Assembly (NCBI RefSeq): GCF_036320965.1
Contig: NC_092240.1
Coordinates: forward strand, 8,644,501-8,708,500
Reading direction: 5' to 3'
DNA from: Panulirus ornatus
Taxonomy: Eukaryota; Arthropoda; Malacostraca; Decapoda; Palinuridae
DNA: 64,000 nt
A program made the translations under genes and the position numbers. The stretch's first letter is position 1, and every line of letters begins with the position of its first letter. Below are positions 48,901 through 60,900 of the stretch, piece by piece. The notes below the pieces were generated by a model. That model searched no databases and was not told where the DNA came from. It saw only the letters and a program-made list of their open reading frames with translations.

Positions 48901-51900
48901 AAGACCATTTCAGTGAATTCTTGAGACAGCCATTTGTTCAAGAGAGAACAGTGTTGGATTGTTCTCAGAACAGAATTCAGGTCTTAAGATCACTGCACCA
49001 CAATGTAAAGCCACGTCTTCATCTTAAACCAGATATAAACTACATCAGATACAGGTATGTAATACTGAGTGATCACCTTTAACCGCTGTCATGATGGTTA
49101 TGGCCCTCGGGTATGATTGGGTTGAGGGCCTGGCCTATCATGCTTAAGGGTCGTACCGTGGTGTCCAAAGGTGGTTCCATCATGCCTAAGGGCCGAAGTG
49201 TCATGAACAAGGGTCGTTCCATTGCTCTCAAATGTCATTCTATACTGCTCAAGTGTTTTATTGTTACAGATTTTATTCTTGTTACAGATTTTATTTATCA
49301 ATAAATGTTACAGTTATCCATTATATCATTAAGTTTTCTTTGAGGAATGATAAATCCAGTGTACATTATATTGTTTTGAGGGTCTTATTATTGTATGTTA
49401 ATATAAGAGATTTTGTTCCTTAGAGTATAAACATATTAAGAGTAAATATTTTCAATACAATTACAAATTATGGAAGGACAAAACATATGTAAGAGACAAG
49501 AGAAAGTGATATAAAGAATTTGCATAAAAACTGGAAGGAGGCCAAGGTCAAGCCTCTCTCTCAGGAATGGCTATACAGGAAGGATGATACAGAGCTGCAG
49601 GTAAATGTGTAATGTAATCTGTACACATCTCATTTATTTCAAACCCTTATGTTATATAACTGAGACCAGTAAATCTGCCAAAGGGATGTTAAGTAATATA
49701 TAGAGAGATCTATGTATCAAGAATAAAAGGTATTTATGTTACAAGGGAGCCATGTTTATTTCTGCTATAATTAATATATTTCTATAGATTTTTATCTGTT
49801 TGGTATTTGACCAACTTGACAAGAAGGAAAAAGTAGGTATATAATTATGGCCATCAGCTCTCAGGAGATGTTAACCAGATGGTAAGGGAATCTTGTGTCT
49901 ATCCCAAATCTCTGTCTTAACAGAAGCTGTTATTTCAGACTTATCTGTTTTAATGGGCCAATGGGCTGATTATACACCCTTTGATGTAAAGGGTGGAGGC
50001 AGAATGTAACATGGGGGCCCGTCCAGGATTATGAACTGTGAAACCTGCTTTCCAGGAGATGAATATGTGAAAACCCAGTCCAGGGAGCTGAAATTGTGAA
50101 ACCAAGTGTATGTAATTGAAGCTGTCTGAAGTGTTGTGGGTTAGTACTCTACTGTGCTCTCTTGAAATACATGGAGAAGATTTTTCTAAATAAGTGAGTG
50201 TTCATATTTGTAAATATAGTGTATTTAAACTTGGCAGATAACGTTAAGAAGTTTATTGAAACCCAGGATATACATTTTCTGTAACAGTGTAATGAAGATG
50301 AACTGAACCAGGTGGCAGTTCATTATGGAATTTCTCTGCTGACATGTCAAAATTGACAACGAAAGAGAATTAAATGACCAGTTGGCGTCCTTATCAATAT
50401 TGAAGGAACCTCAAGATGTTGATAATAGTGAAAAAGTTGTAATAGAGAGATTAGAATTTGAGCTTAAGAAAATACAAATTGTGGTAGAAAAAGAGAGAAT
50501 CCAGGTTGATACAGAAGTAAGGCTAAGACAATCAGAAATATAGTGTACAAGAAGAAGAATTGGAGATAAAGATGATAGAGTAAGTCAGTTACCTTAGTTT
50601 ATGAAGAAGAAGCTGAGGACTTCTTTATTCAATTTGAAAAGCTTGCCACAATTAAAGAATGGGATGAAACTGACTGGGCTATGTTGGTGCTGAGTAAATT
50701 TAAGGGTAAGGAAATAGAAGTATATGCATGTCTTAGTTTAATGGAATCAGTAGATTATAAGGCTGTTAAGGAGGCAGTATTTAAAACTGTGGAATTGGAT
50801 GCAGAAGCATACAGGAGAAGATTTAGGGACGTAAAGAAAATTAGCGGATGAACTCATCTGGAGATGGCTAGAGAATGTGGAATGACATTTGATAGTTGTT
50901 GTAAATCTGAAAAAGTAGAGACAATGGAAGAGCAGAGACAACTAATCCTGTTAGAACAGTTCAAAAGTGGCTTACAACCTGAAATACATTATGAAATATG
51001 CAAGAGTAGAGTGAAAAATGTGACACAAGCAGCCAGGATGGCTGACCAGTTAGAAATAGCTAACAAATATTGTAAGAAAGAAATATCATAGAAACAAAGT
51101 ATGATAAGACAGAGTAATAGGCAGAATTATTACAAACCTTATAAATATCCACATTATTCAGGACAGTGTAATAGAAGGAATTATGACAAACCTTATTAAT
51201 ACCCACTCTATTCAAATGTTCAACAGTCTAGCCAACATTATTTTGTGGAAGGTTCACATAACTATGAGCCACAAAACTATGTAGGAAATAAGATTCCAAA
51301 GACAAACACAAAATAGGTATTCAAGACCTCAGTTTAGTCAGAACCGTTATGGAGACAGGAGAGACCACTGATGAAATGTATGGGATGTGGAGAATTTGGT
51401 CATGGTAAATATCAGTGTCAAAAATCACCAAAGACTATAGGTTTAAATGTATCTTAGGAACAGATATGATATTAACGAGGTAAGAAGTAATGAGTATAAC
51501 ATGAGTAAAACAAAATGTGCACTTTATGAGCCATGTATTACTGAAGGAAGGTTGGAATTAAAGGTGGTCCTGAGAAGAAAATTTTGCTATTGAAGATACT
51601 GGAACAAGTCAGAATTTAATTCTGAAAGATGTATTAGAGTGGACAAATGAGTCTTACTCTGGGGAAAAATAAATGTAAAAGGGTTATGGTTAGGCAAACC
51701 TATCCCATTGCATTATATAAATCTTGAGTGGATTTGTGAGTGGCTGTGTAAAGGTTGAGATATGTGAGGAATTTCGTGTGCCTGGAGTACACATGCTGTT
51801 GGGGAATGATTTGACTGACAAAATAGTCACAGAGCCTATTATAAGTAGTAATCCCTTTGATGTATATACTATTGTAGAGGTGAACCACATGACAGATAAA

Positions 51901-54900
51901 ACTTTAGAGAATCAGACTGATGGTAATGTACAGTGTAGTATTTGTCCAGTTTGTGTTGTGACCACGTCAATGTTAAAGAGAGAAGTCTATTATGATTTAG
52001 GTGAATTATTTAATGAAGTGTATGTAACTAGAGATAATTCAGAAGAAATTGGAAATGAGAAGAGCACTGTGGAATTAGAAACTGATATACTTCAAGATCT
52101 TCTTGTGGACAAGGAAGAGTTGACAAAGTTACAGAAGGGTGATGAGAGTGTGAAAGAATGTTGGAATGAAGCTGTTAGAAACGGGAATGAGAGTGATGTG
52201 TCAGTTGGATTTTATGTACAAAATGATGTTTTAATGAGAAAATAGAGGCTTGCTTATGTTGCCAGCATCTGATCACTGGGAGGTCTGAAAGCAAATTGTA
52301 ATTCCAAAGAGTTACAGGGTACATGTAATTGTTCTGTCTTATAGTTCTTGTTTGTCTGAGCATTTGCGAGTTAGAAAGACAAATGATAGAATGTTAAGTC
52401 ATTTTTATTACTGAAATATGAAGAAAGATGTGTCCCAGTATTGTAAGACATGTGAATTATGTCAGATAGTAGGTAAACCCAACCAGACTATAAAGCCAGC
52501 ACCATTAACAATAATGTGTGCATCTACCAGATTTCCCGAAGCAGTACCATTATGTAGCATCCATTCTAAAATTATTGTATGAGTTGGTGAAATATTTCTC
52601 GTGGGTGGTATGCCTGAAATTATACAGTCAGACCAGGGAAGTAATTTCACTTCCGGACTGTTTAGGAAAATATTAAAGGGGTTACATATAACACATAAGA
52701 TGTCAAGTGGTTATCACCCACAGAGCCAAGGAATTGTGGAGAGATTCCATCAGACTTTGAAAAATACTTTGAGAATGTATTGTGAGGAATTGTCAGTAGA
52801 CTGAGATGGTCTGCCTTTAGCATTGTTTGCCATTAGAGATTCAGTAAATGAGTTTACAAGTTTTAGTCCATTTGAGTTAGTGTATGGACATGAAATAAGA
52901 GGTCCATTGAGTATGTTGAAAGAGAAATGGTTAGGGAAGAGTGATTCTCCAGGATTATTGAAGTATGTATCAAATTTTAAAAGCAGATTGTGTAGAGCTA
53001 GAGAGAGTGCAGCAGATTGGAAAGGGTGTCAAGAAGATATGAAGGTATGGTATGACAAAAAATCTAGAAGCAGAGACTTCAAACCAGGTGATTGAGTGTT
53101 GGTATTATTGCCTCAGACAGGAAATCCTCTGACAGCAAGGTTTTATGGTCCCTGGGTTATTGAGAAAAAAGTGGATGATTTGAACTACATTGTGAATATT
53201 CCAGAAAGACACAAGCCAAGCCAATTGTGTCACTTGAACTTGATAAGGCCTTATCATGATAGAAATTCTGCAAAGGATGATGAGGTTACATATGTGCAAT
53301 GTGCATGTGTTATTTTTGATAATGCAGAGGATGTGAATGGAAGTAAGAATGTAAAGTTGGAGATGTGAAGACAGATTGTTAAAAAATTCAGATATGTTAC
53401 ATAATTTGAAAAAGAAGCTTGAGCATATAGAAACTGAGAGAAGCGATGAGATCATACAAATAATGAATGAGTTTAGGTGTGTTTTCTGATGCTCCTCAGA
53501 GAACTGGTGTATTACTGCAGTACGTCAAAACTGACGATGCAACACCCATCAAGCAGCACCTTTATGGAGTGAATCCTAAAATAAGATAATGAGAAAAGAA
53601 GTACATTATATGCTTGACAATGATTTGATTGAAAAAAAAGTAATAGTCCTTGGAGTTCAAATTGTGTGTTAATAACTAAACCTGATAGTATTTCCTACAA
53701 ATTTTGTACCGATTTCAGAAAGGTAAATAAGATAACTAAAGCTGACTTGTAACCTGTTCCAAGACTTTATGTTTGTATTGATCAAATAGGAGATGCTAAA
53801 TTTGTAACTATGTTAGACTTATCTATTGAAAGGGTATTGGGAAGTACCTTCGACTCATTTGACCAACTGAAGGAAAGCGAAGGTATATAATTATGGCCGT
53901 CAGCTGTCATATTTTAGCGAGATGATTAATCTGTATACAGACTCTTGTGTCTAGCCCAAATCTCTGTGTTAACAGAAGCTGTTATTTCAGTTATCTGTTT
54001 TAATGGGCCTATGGGCTGATTATACACCCTTTGATGTAAAGGATGGAGGCAGAACGTAACAGTATCCTTGTGCTGAAAGATCATACCGTCGTGTTCTCAG
54101 GTCGTTCTGTCGTGCTCAAGGTCGTACCGTCGTGTTCTTAGGTCGTTCTGTCGTGCTCGAGGTCGCACCACCGTGGTGAAAGGTCGTCCCGTCGTGCTGA
54201 AGAACACCGCTAGTGTTCATGAATGACATTTACCATACAAACGAAGGACTGTAGGGAGACCATCCTACTGAAATTACCGTAATACAAAGGAAATCCTGTA
54301 AGGCCAAGTGTGTGCGTGTAAAGTTATTTCGGTGGCATGACCAACAGTGGACAATGTGGCCAGTGTTCATTCATTCAGGACCTGAGTATAATAATATTCA
54401 TGTTTATATTACATCTCTTATCATCTGCACCAAAAAAAAAAAAAAGTGGTTTCTTACCTTCACATCCTTGCGAATAATGAGTAGGCCGGACAGGAAGGTC
54501 ATCCCAGCGCCCAGGTAGAAGACTGGCATGTAGTCGAAGTACCCTGTGGGATCAACCACAGCCTTTTTACTGTCGCTCTTGTGTCGGGTATCCCCGCTAA
54601 CTGCGGCTGATAATGTCCAGGTAACCTCAGCAGTGTGGTGTGCATTTTCCTTACCATCACTGACGGGTTTGGTTAGTAGTCCCCGTGTCAATAGTAATGC
54701 CCAGATACCACTAGTAGTGTGGCTAATAATGCCTTGATACTACGAGCAGTGTGGCTAGTAATATCCTTAGCATCACTAGCCGTGTGGCCTAGTAATGAGC
54801 TGACGTCACTCTTAACGTGGTTAGTAATGCCCTGACGTCGCTAAGTGTGGATAATACCCTGTCATCACTAGCAGCAGTGTGGAAAGCTATGCATTGACAT

Positions 54901-57900
54901 CTCTAGCCCTGAAATACTAAAAGTGGGATAGTAATTCCCTAACACTGCTAGCAGAGATTCCCTGCATTGGAATGATCTGGGGGACAGTGTGGTGAGCAGT
55001 ATTATGAGAGTAGATACAAAGAACAGAAAACAAAAGACCTGACGACGATGGCGAGGTTATCTGCAAGAGAATAAGTGATAGCATCCCAGATGTTTAATCT
55101 ATATACAGATGGAGATAGTACAGCAGAAGGCTACTTCCAACCCACCACTCCCTCCAGCTCATCAGCCGGAAGGGAAGTAGCAAAGAAGAATCACCATGTA
55201 GCATACGACGAGCACACTGACAGAAATTCTGTAGGATGAAATAGATAGGAAACATCCATTTTCCAGCGCAGGATATACAGTGGGGAAAATGTACCTTGGC
55301 TTCTCATTTGTAATGAAAAAGGACGGTGAAGTGCGTGTATAAGCAATTTTTCAGGGTTATCATAAACATCATAAGTTGAGCTGTGATATAGATTTATTGA
55401 AGTTTTTCACCATGACCGTGTCGATAATTCCCATGTTCTATTCGCTTACTGATTAGAACCCCCCCCCCCTCCCGTTTGTGTGACATTTTCGGCCCTTAGC
55501 CACATTTCTGATCGTTAGATATCTACCTGACATGAAATTATAGTGACTCAAAATGATCAGTTATTGAAAGTTTTATATCTACTTTTTATCAGGGAAATAG
55601 TTTAAGACTAATCTTAAAAAGTTTATTTCTGATGTAAGGAATTAAAGTTGTTGCTGTTATTCGTAGGTACTTTAATTTTTTTTATTTGGTTAATTGGTGG
55701 AGGTGTCAAGTGGGGGAGTTCTCTTGTGATGAGTTAGGTGGGACATTTTCTGGTGAACTGGCGTTGATAAGTGTGGTTTGACAGGAGCAGGCATGTTTTC
55801 ATAAACACATCATAACATCTTAAGTACTTTCATTAATATATAATATCCCTCCGATCATCTAGCATTCTAAAGCAATCGAATAATTTATTTTTTTTTCTCC
55901 CTTCTGTTCAATCCTGTTTCATGTCTTGAAAAGCCTTAAGAATAGTCTTAATCTAGCAGGGCTGACCCCCAACAGCCACCTAGCTCTGCTATGTCTGCTT
56001 TCAAGTCACCTAGCTCAACCACGTCTGTCCCGATAGCCACCTTGCTTTACCGTCTCACTCTAATAGCCACCTAGCTCTTGTCATGTCTGGTCTCAACAGC
56101 CACCTAGGTCTAACTTATCTGGACTCCCCTAACAGCCACTTAAGTTTTCCCACTCTCCAGTTCATTCATGTAAGTTGCAAGCACCTACATTTGCAATGGG
56201 TGTCCTTACCAACAGCGACAGCATACCGGTCGACGACGTAGCCAGCCAGGGGCGGTATGGCGGCCATGCCAACGATGAACCACAATCGCTGCTTACCATA
56301 TTCCCCGCCATGTTGCTTCACGATGGCCACCGTTAGTGCATCCTGGAACGAGGAGCCAGTACTTCATATGTTTGTGTGTGTATGTGTGTTGGAGCTAGGT
56401 GGGTTCCATAGAAAATTAAGATTCTGTCAGTAGGGATTAGAATAGGTTTAAGATAGGATACTGGGTTTTATTACGTTTTGGACTAGGTGTGGATAGGTTG
56501 TGAACAAGGTTTGATAGATTAAAATAAAGTTTCGTCATGTTTGGACACCATGTTGAGTTAAGGTATTAGATGTATTGTGATAGAATATGAGGTGTTATGT
56601 TAGGTACGAAGTTTAGTTATGGTAGGGAAGCAAATTTGGTTAAGTCGGGTTTCTTGGTCCGGTTATGGTAAGAATTCATTATGATCAGATGAAGATAGAT
56701 ATTGTTAGGCAAAGTTTGCGTAATAAGTATGTTAGGTACTAGGTTTGGGTAAATTACTTTTTTCGTTTATTTTACCCCTAATTTACCCGATGATTCAAGG
56801 CCCTTCTCACATTATTCAGGAGTTATTGTAAAGATATGAAATTTCCACATATCAGGAGTTTGGAGTTTGATATACGAGATACATCTCCAGCAGAAACAAC
56901 CACTTCGACCACTCTAGAAATTTTAGGATGAGATTACGTAAAGTTAGTCCAAAGACCTAATATGAAGTCAGAATCAACGTAATTGTCTTAATTATCATCA
57001 GTGATGTTCATGAAAATCTCACGATTCACCTGCATTTTCTTCTTTATATAATATATAATTCCGAGCAACAAGCGTAGGATAAACGTTATTTTTTCTTTTC
57101 TCGCCGATTTTCTTACCGAAATAGTCAGTGGACGATCTTGTAATGGAGCTGAATATTCCCCCCTCCCCCCTTATTTGGGAACTTACTGAAATTTAAATAA
57201 AAAAGAATACTTTCAAATTGCTCTAATTTCATCCAACAAACACGATTCTGAAGCAAACAACACAGTTGGGGTGGGGCGAGGGAGGAGCGTCTTAGTATAC
57301 AGGTAAACTTTGCCCCCAATTCCGTGACTATGACGTTTGTTGTGTCTTTTGGGTTTACCAGGTATTGTGTCGGTAAATATATAGCAATTAATTATAACAT
57401 GGGAAAGCCAGACAACGGAAGATCTGATGGTCAATGACGAGGTAGACTTAGTACCCTGCTCCTCATGCGTCTCGCCTCATGACTCCTATCAGAATTTTGA
57501 TGGAATTTAGCGTGCATGCTCATCATATTCAAAATAATGCGTAGAAACCGTCCGGCATGACGCTCCGTAAGATATAATTATGCAATATCAGGAGTACTTC
57601 AGTGAAAATGTGTATACAGAAGATACGCAAGAACAACCGTACCAGTTACGGGTAGTGACAATCTGGTAAATCCAGTCAACGGGTCAGGTGACGTACATAA
57701 TTGGGCGGTTTCCTCTGCTGAAGGACAGTAATGGTTTTCTAAATCCGTAAAGATGAAGACAAGATAGTAAAGCAGAAGGCTCCTCCATACCATCATAGTA
57801 AATAATGAATTCATGGACATGGTAGCTATGGTGCGGAGGACGAGGTAGATCCAAAAGGTTTTGCTGGCGTGCTCATCGTCCGGGTGAACACAACGTAGCT

Positions 57901-60900
57901 CCTCAGGCACCTGGCAGCGGATTGGACAGCCACAGCAACTGAAGTGCTCGTACACCTCGCCCTCATACTCCAGCATTTGCCAGGTGTGGCCGCACCGATC
58001 TCCATCCTGCCATGACTCAATTGTACCATTGATAGTTATCTGAAAACCAGTTACAAAAACATGTCTGAAAAGTTAGAAAAAATGGCAAGGGTATTTGATG
58101 TAGCTAACAGTCAGGAGCTGCAAACCTGAGGTGCTTGATTATTTTACATCAGTTATCAAAAATGTTACTATCGCCAGGAACACAAGCGGAACGGTGTTAT
58201 TGTACCACTCGGTTCAGTTATCATCATAGGCACGAAATTTCTATTCATTTCCTGATCTTAGAGTTTTAAGGGAATGATAGACAAAAAATCTTTGGCATGG
58301 ACTGTAATACAGATGAAATTTCATAATCTGCAAAATTGACTGAAATACGATACATTGTTTTTTTCTAATATGATAAAAATACTAACCTGGTCGGTGAGGT
58401 TGAATGACTGACAGATGCCGTTGTCTTCGCTATGAAAGCAGAACTGCATCAGTGGAGGATGGCGCGCACAATCGAACTCACAATTCTGCCGACATTTTAA
58501 TATATTTACACTTGTTTCCATGTACTTGCGGTGCTTCAAGTTGTCATGGGTTGAGGGTGGGCACGAGTGAAATTAGAAGCTGTTGTATTCACGTCTCTTC
58601 CCCATGGGTACTTGTGTTCATAAAACAGCCTCTCACATCCTCCAAACAAGTTTAGATCAACGTTCCCATTTCGCTTCTAGAATCTTTTAGAAACACTAAA
58701 AGATTTGAAGAACTTTTATTTGAAGATGAAAAAATTTCAGAGCATCCATTGTAGACTAAATCACTTTAATATTAATCTTATTCTGGTGTAATTACGAAGC
58801 AAAAGGATTTTTTGCTTCCATAACAAAAGAGTGAACGCTAAGGAAGTGAATATAAAGGCCACGACTTGGCTATCAACTCTAGTTGTAAATGAAATGTAGA
58901 TTACCAATCAGTGTTTATTTCCTAACTTAGAAAATGACTGCATAGGTTTAATTCGTTCACTTAAGAAATTTCAGATAAGCCGCGCCCACTATTATACAGA
59001 GGTTGGTGATTGGTTATTAGACGATGGGTCAAATTGCAGCTCTGTGCATTTAATCATTTACCCTTTTTTCAAAACAACGACAGTCTTATGGGTACAAACA
59101 CCTCATTAGATTACTCAGCTTTACACAGTTTACAAAGTTGTGCCTTATGTAACTGAAAGGTAGCATTTGTAAAATGATTAACAAAGATTGAAAGAATTTT
59201 AGGGACAGATTATGTGACCCACCGTTTGAATAGCTAGTCACAAACCTTTGTGTAGAAGACGTAGGCCGGGTTTAATTGACATTTCTTTTGTGAATGAAGT
59301 GTAGAAAAGATTGCAGAAATATGATTGATCTTCCAATTAGGCGGTAGGATGCGTTAGTTGGAGGATCATCATATAATGTAGTAATAACCAGGCAATTGCT
59401 TCCTCCTGCATATATATACTATTTGAAGATGTAATGTCTAATGTGCATTGTGCAAGTTGTAGTTTTAGCTATATGGAAGGTGATGACACACGAATCTTAT
59501 AATATACAGATAATGACCTGGAGTGTAACTTTCAGGTTGGTGTTAGCGAGTTCGTGGCAAGTGTCACATGAGGCCCGGTTTAAAGCATATCCATGGGGAC
59601 CGCAGGACAGCGTCAGGGGGTTCCTTGGGCGCTCCGGTACGTACAAGAGCGACACGTGGAAGATGATATTCAATATCATGCTGATGAACACAACCCATGT
59701 GTAGTTCCCGAGCTTATCAGCCATAATACCTGAAACACAGCAATTGCAGGTAAGCCTTCTGAAGCATTACATAAACGTAACATCATTGTAAGTTGGCGTA
59801 ATACATCATCATACGATATATACGCTATTAACTATTCCAGTGAAGCCAAATAAATCACAAGTTAGAAGCTTGTGATTGAACCAGGACATGTGAAGCGTCT
59901 GGGGTAAACCATGGAAAGTTTTGTGGGGCCTGAATGTGGAAAGGGAGCTGTGTTTTCGGTGCATTATACATGACAGCTAGAGAGTGAGTGTGAACGAATG
60001 TGGCCTTTGTTGTCTTTTCCTATCGCTACCTCGCGCGCGCTCGGGGGGAGGGGTGGTTGCTGTTTCATGTGTGGCGGGGTGGCGACCAGAAAGGATAAAG
60101 GCAGAAAGTATGAATATGTACATGTATATATTTATGTAAATGTCTGTGTATGTATATGTATGTATACGTTGAAATGTATAGGTATGTTTATGTGCGTTTG
60201 TGGGCGTTTATGTATATACATGTGTATGTGGGTGGGGTTGGGCTATTCGTTCGTCTGTTTCCTTGCGCAATCCTCGCTAACGCGGGAGACAGCGACAAAG
60301 TATAATGAATAAAATTTAATAAATATATATACAATTACCTCAGAGGAGTTTATTAGACTTCGTCCATGCAATGGTTGGATCTGCCTCACCACCGTGCAGT
60401 CAATCTTGGGACCATTTCCCAGTCTCGTCATAACTACCTTGCCTTGTTGGCTAGTCGTCGTATTTCTTTACCTCACTTGGATATAGTTGGTTATTTATGT
60501 CTTACCGAACTGGTTTTTTTCACGATGATCTGTATGTTATATTGATTACTTCCGCTAGCAGTAGCACAACGTGCTATTTAGTTTGGGTTTTCCCGTAATT
60601 CGCGCGCTAGAAATGGCTAATAACTTTTCCAATGAGTTCTTGAGTTCTTGGATGATTGATATACTTCCATTTCTCGTAGGAAACGCCTGGAGGATTATGC
60701 ATGAAATAAAGCAACTGTGTTATCTTTTGCTATCTACGGGTCCAGAGCCCTCGTTAGTAGCCAAATTCTGTATACTGTATTTTTCTTTTTATGTGCGGTA
60801 CGGATTCTGGTTCAGTAACCATTAGCCCTTCACAACCATCCAGGGGAACAAAATACATATACTTTAATAAAAAAAAAGAAACATTCATTTTCCCCACTTA

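Larger units (their letters stand above)
49262..54061 (+). mobile_element. Defective Ty3/Gypsy-type LTR retrotransposon, Gmr1-like gene order
   Basis: Order on the + strand: 5' LTR ending AACA at 50011; primer binding site 50012-50029; gag about 50290-51090; CCHC knuckle CX2CX4HX4C at 51377-51420; protease DTGTS near 51598; protease tail and spacer 51724-52245; integrase with zinc-binding HHCC (about 52360-52470) and core; then the RT N-terminus about 53460-53855; truncated 3' LTR 53857-54061. Integrase precedes RT, unlike standard Gypsy elements. RNase H and most of RT are deleted, with the join directly into the LTR. The first catalytic Asp of integrase is also lost to a deletion. Many stops: dead. 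It lies in an MFSD6-like intron, antisense. The 5' LTR start is uncertain. Confidence 0.85.
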
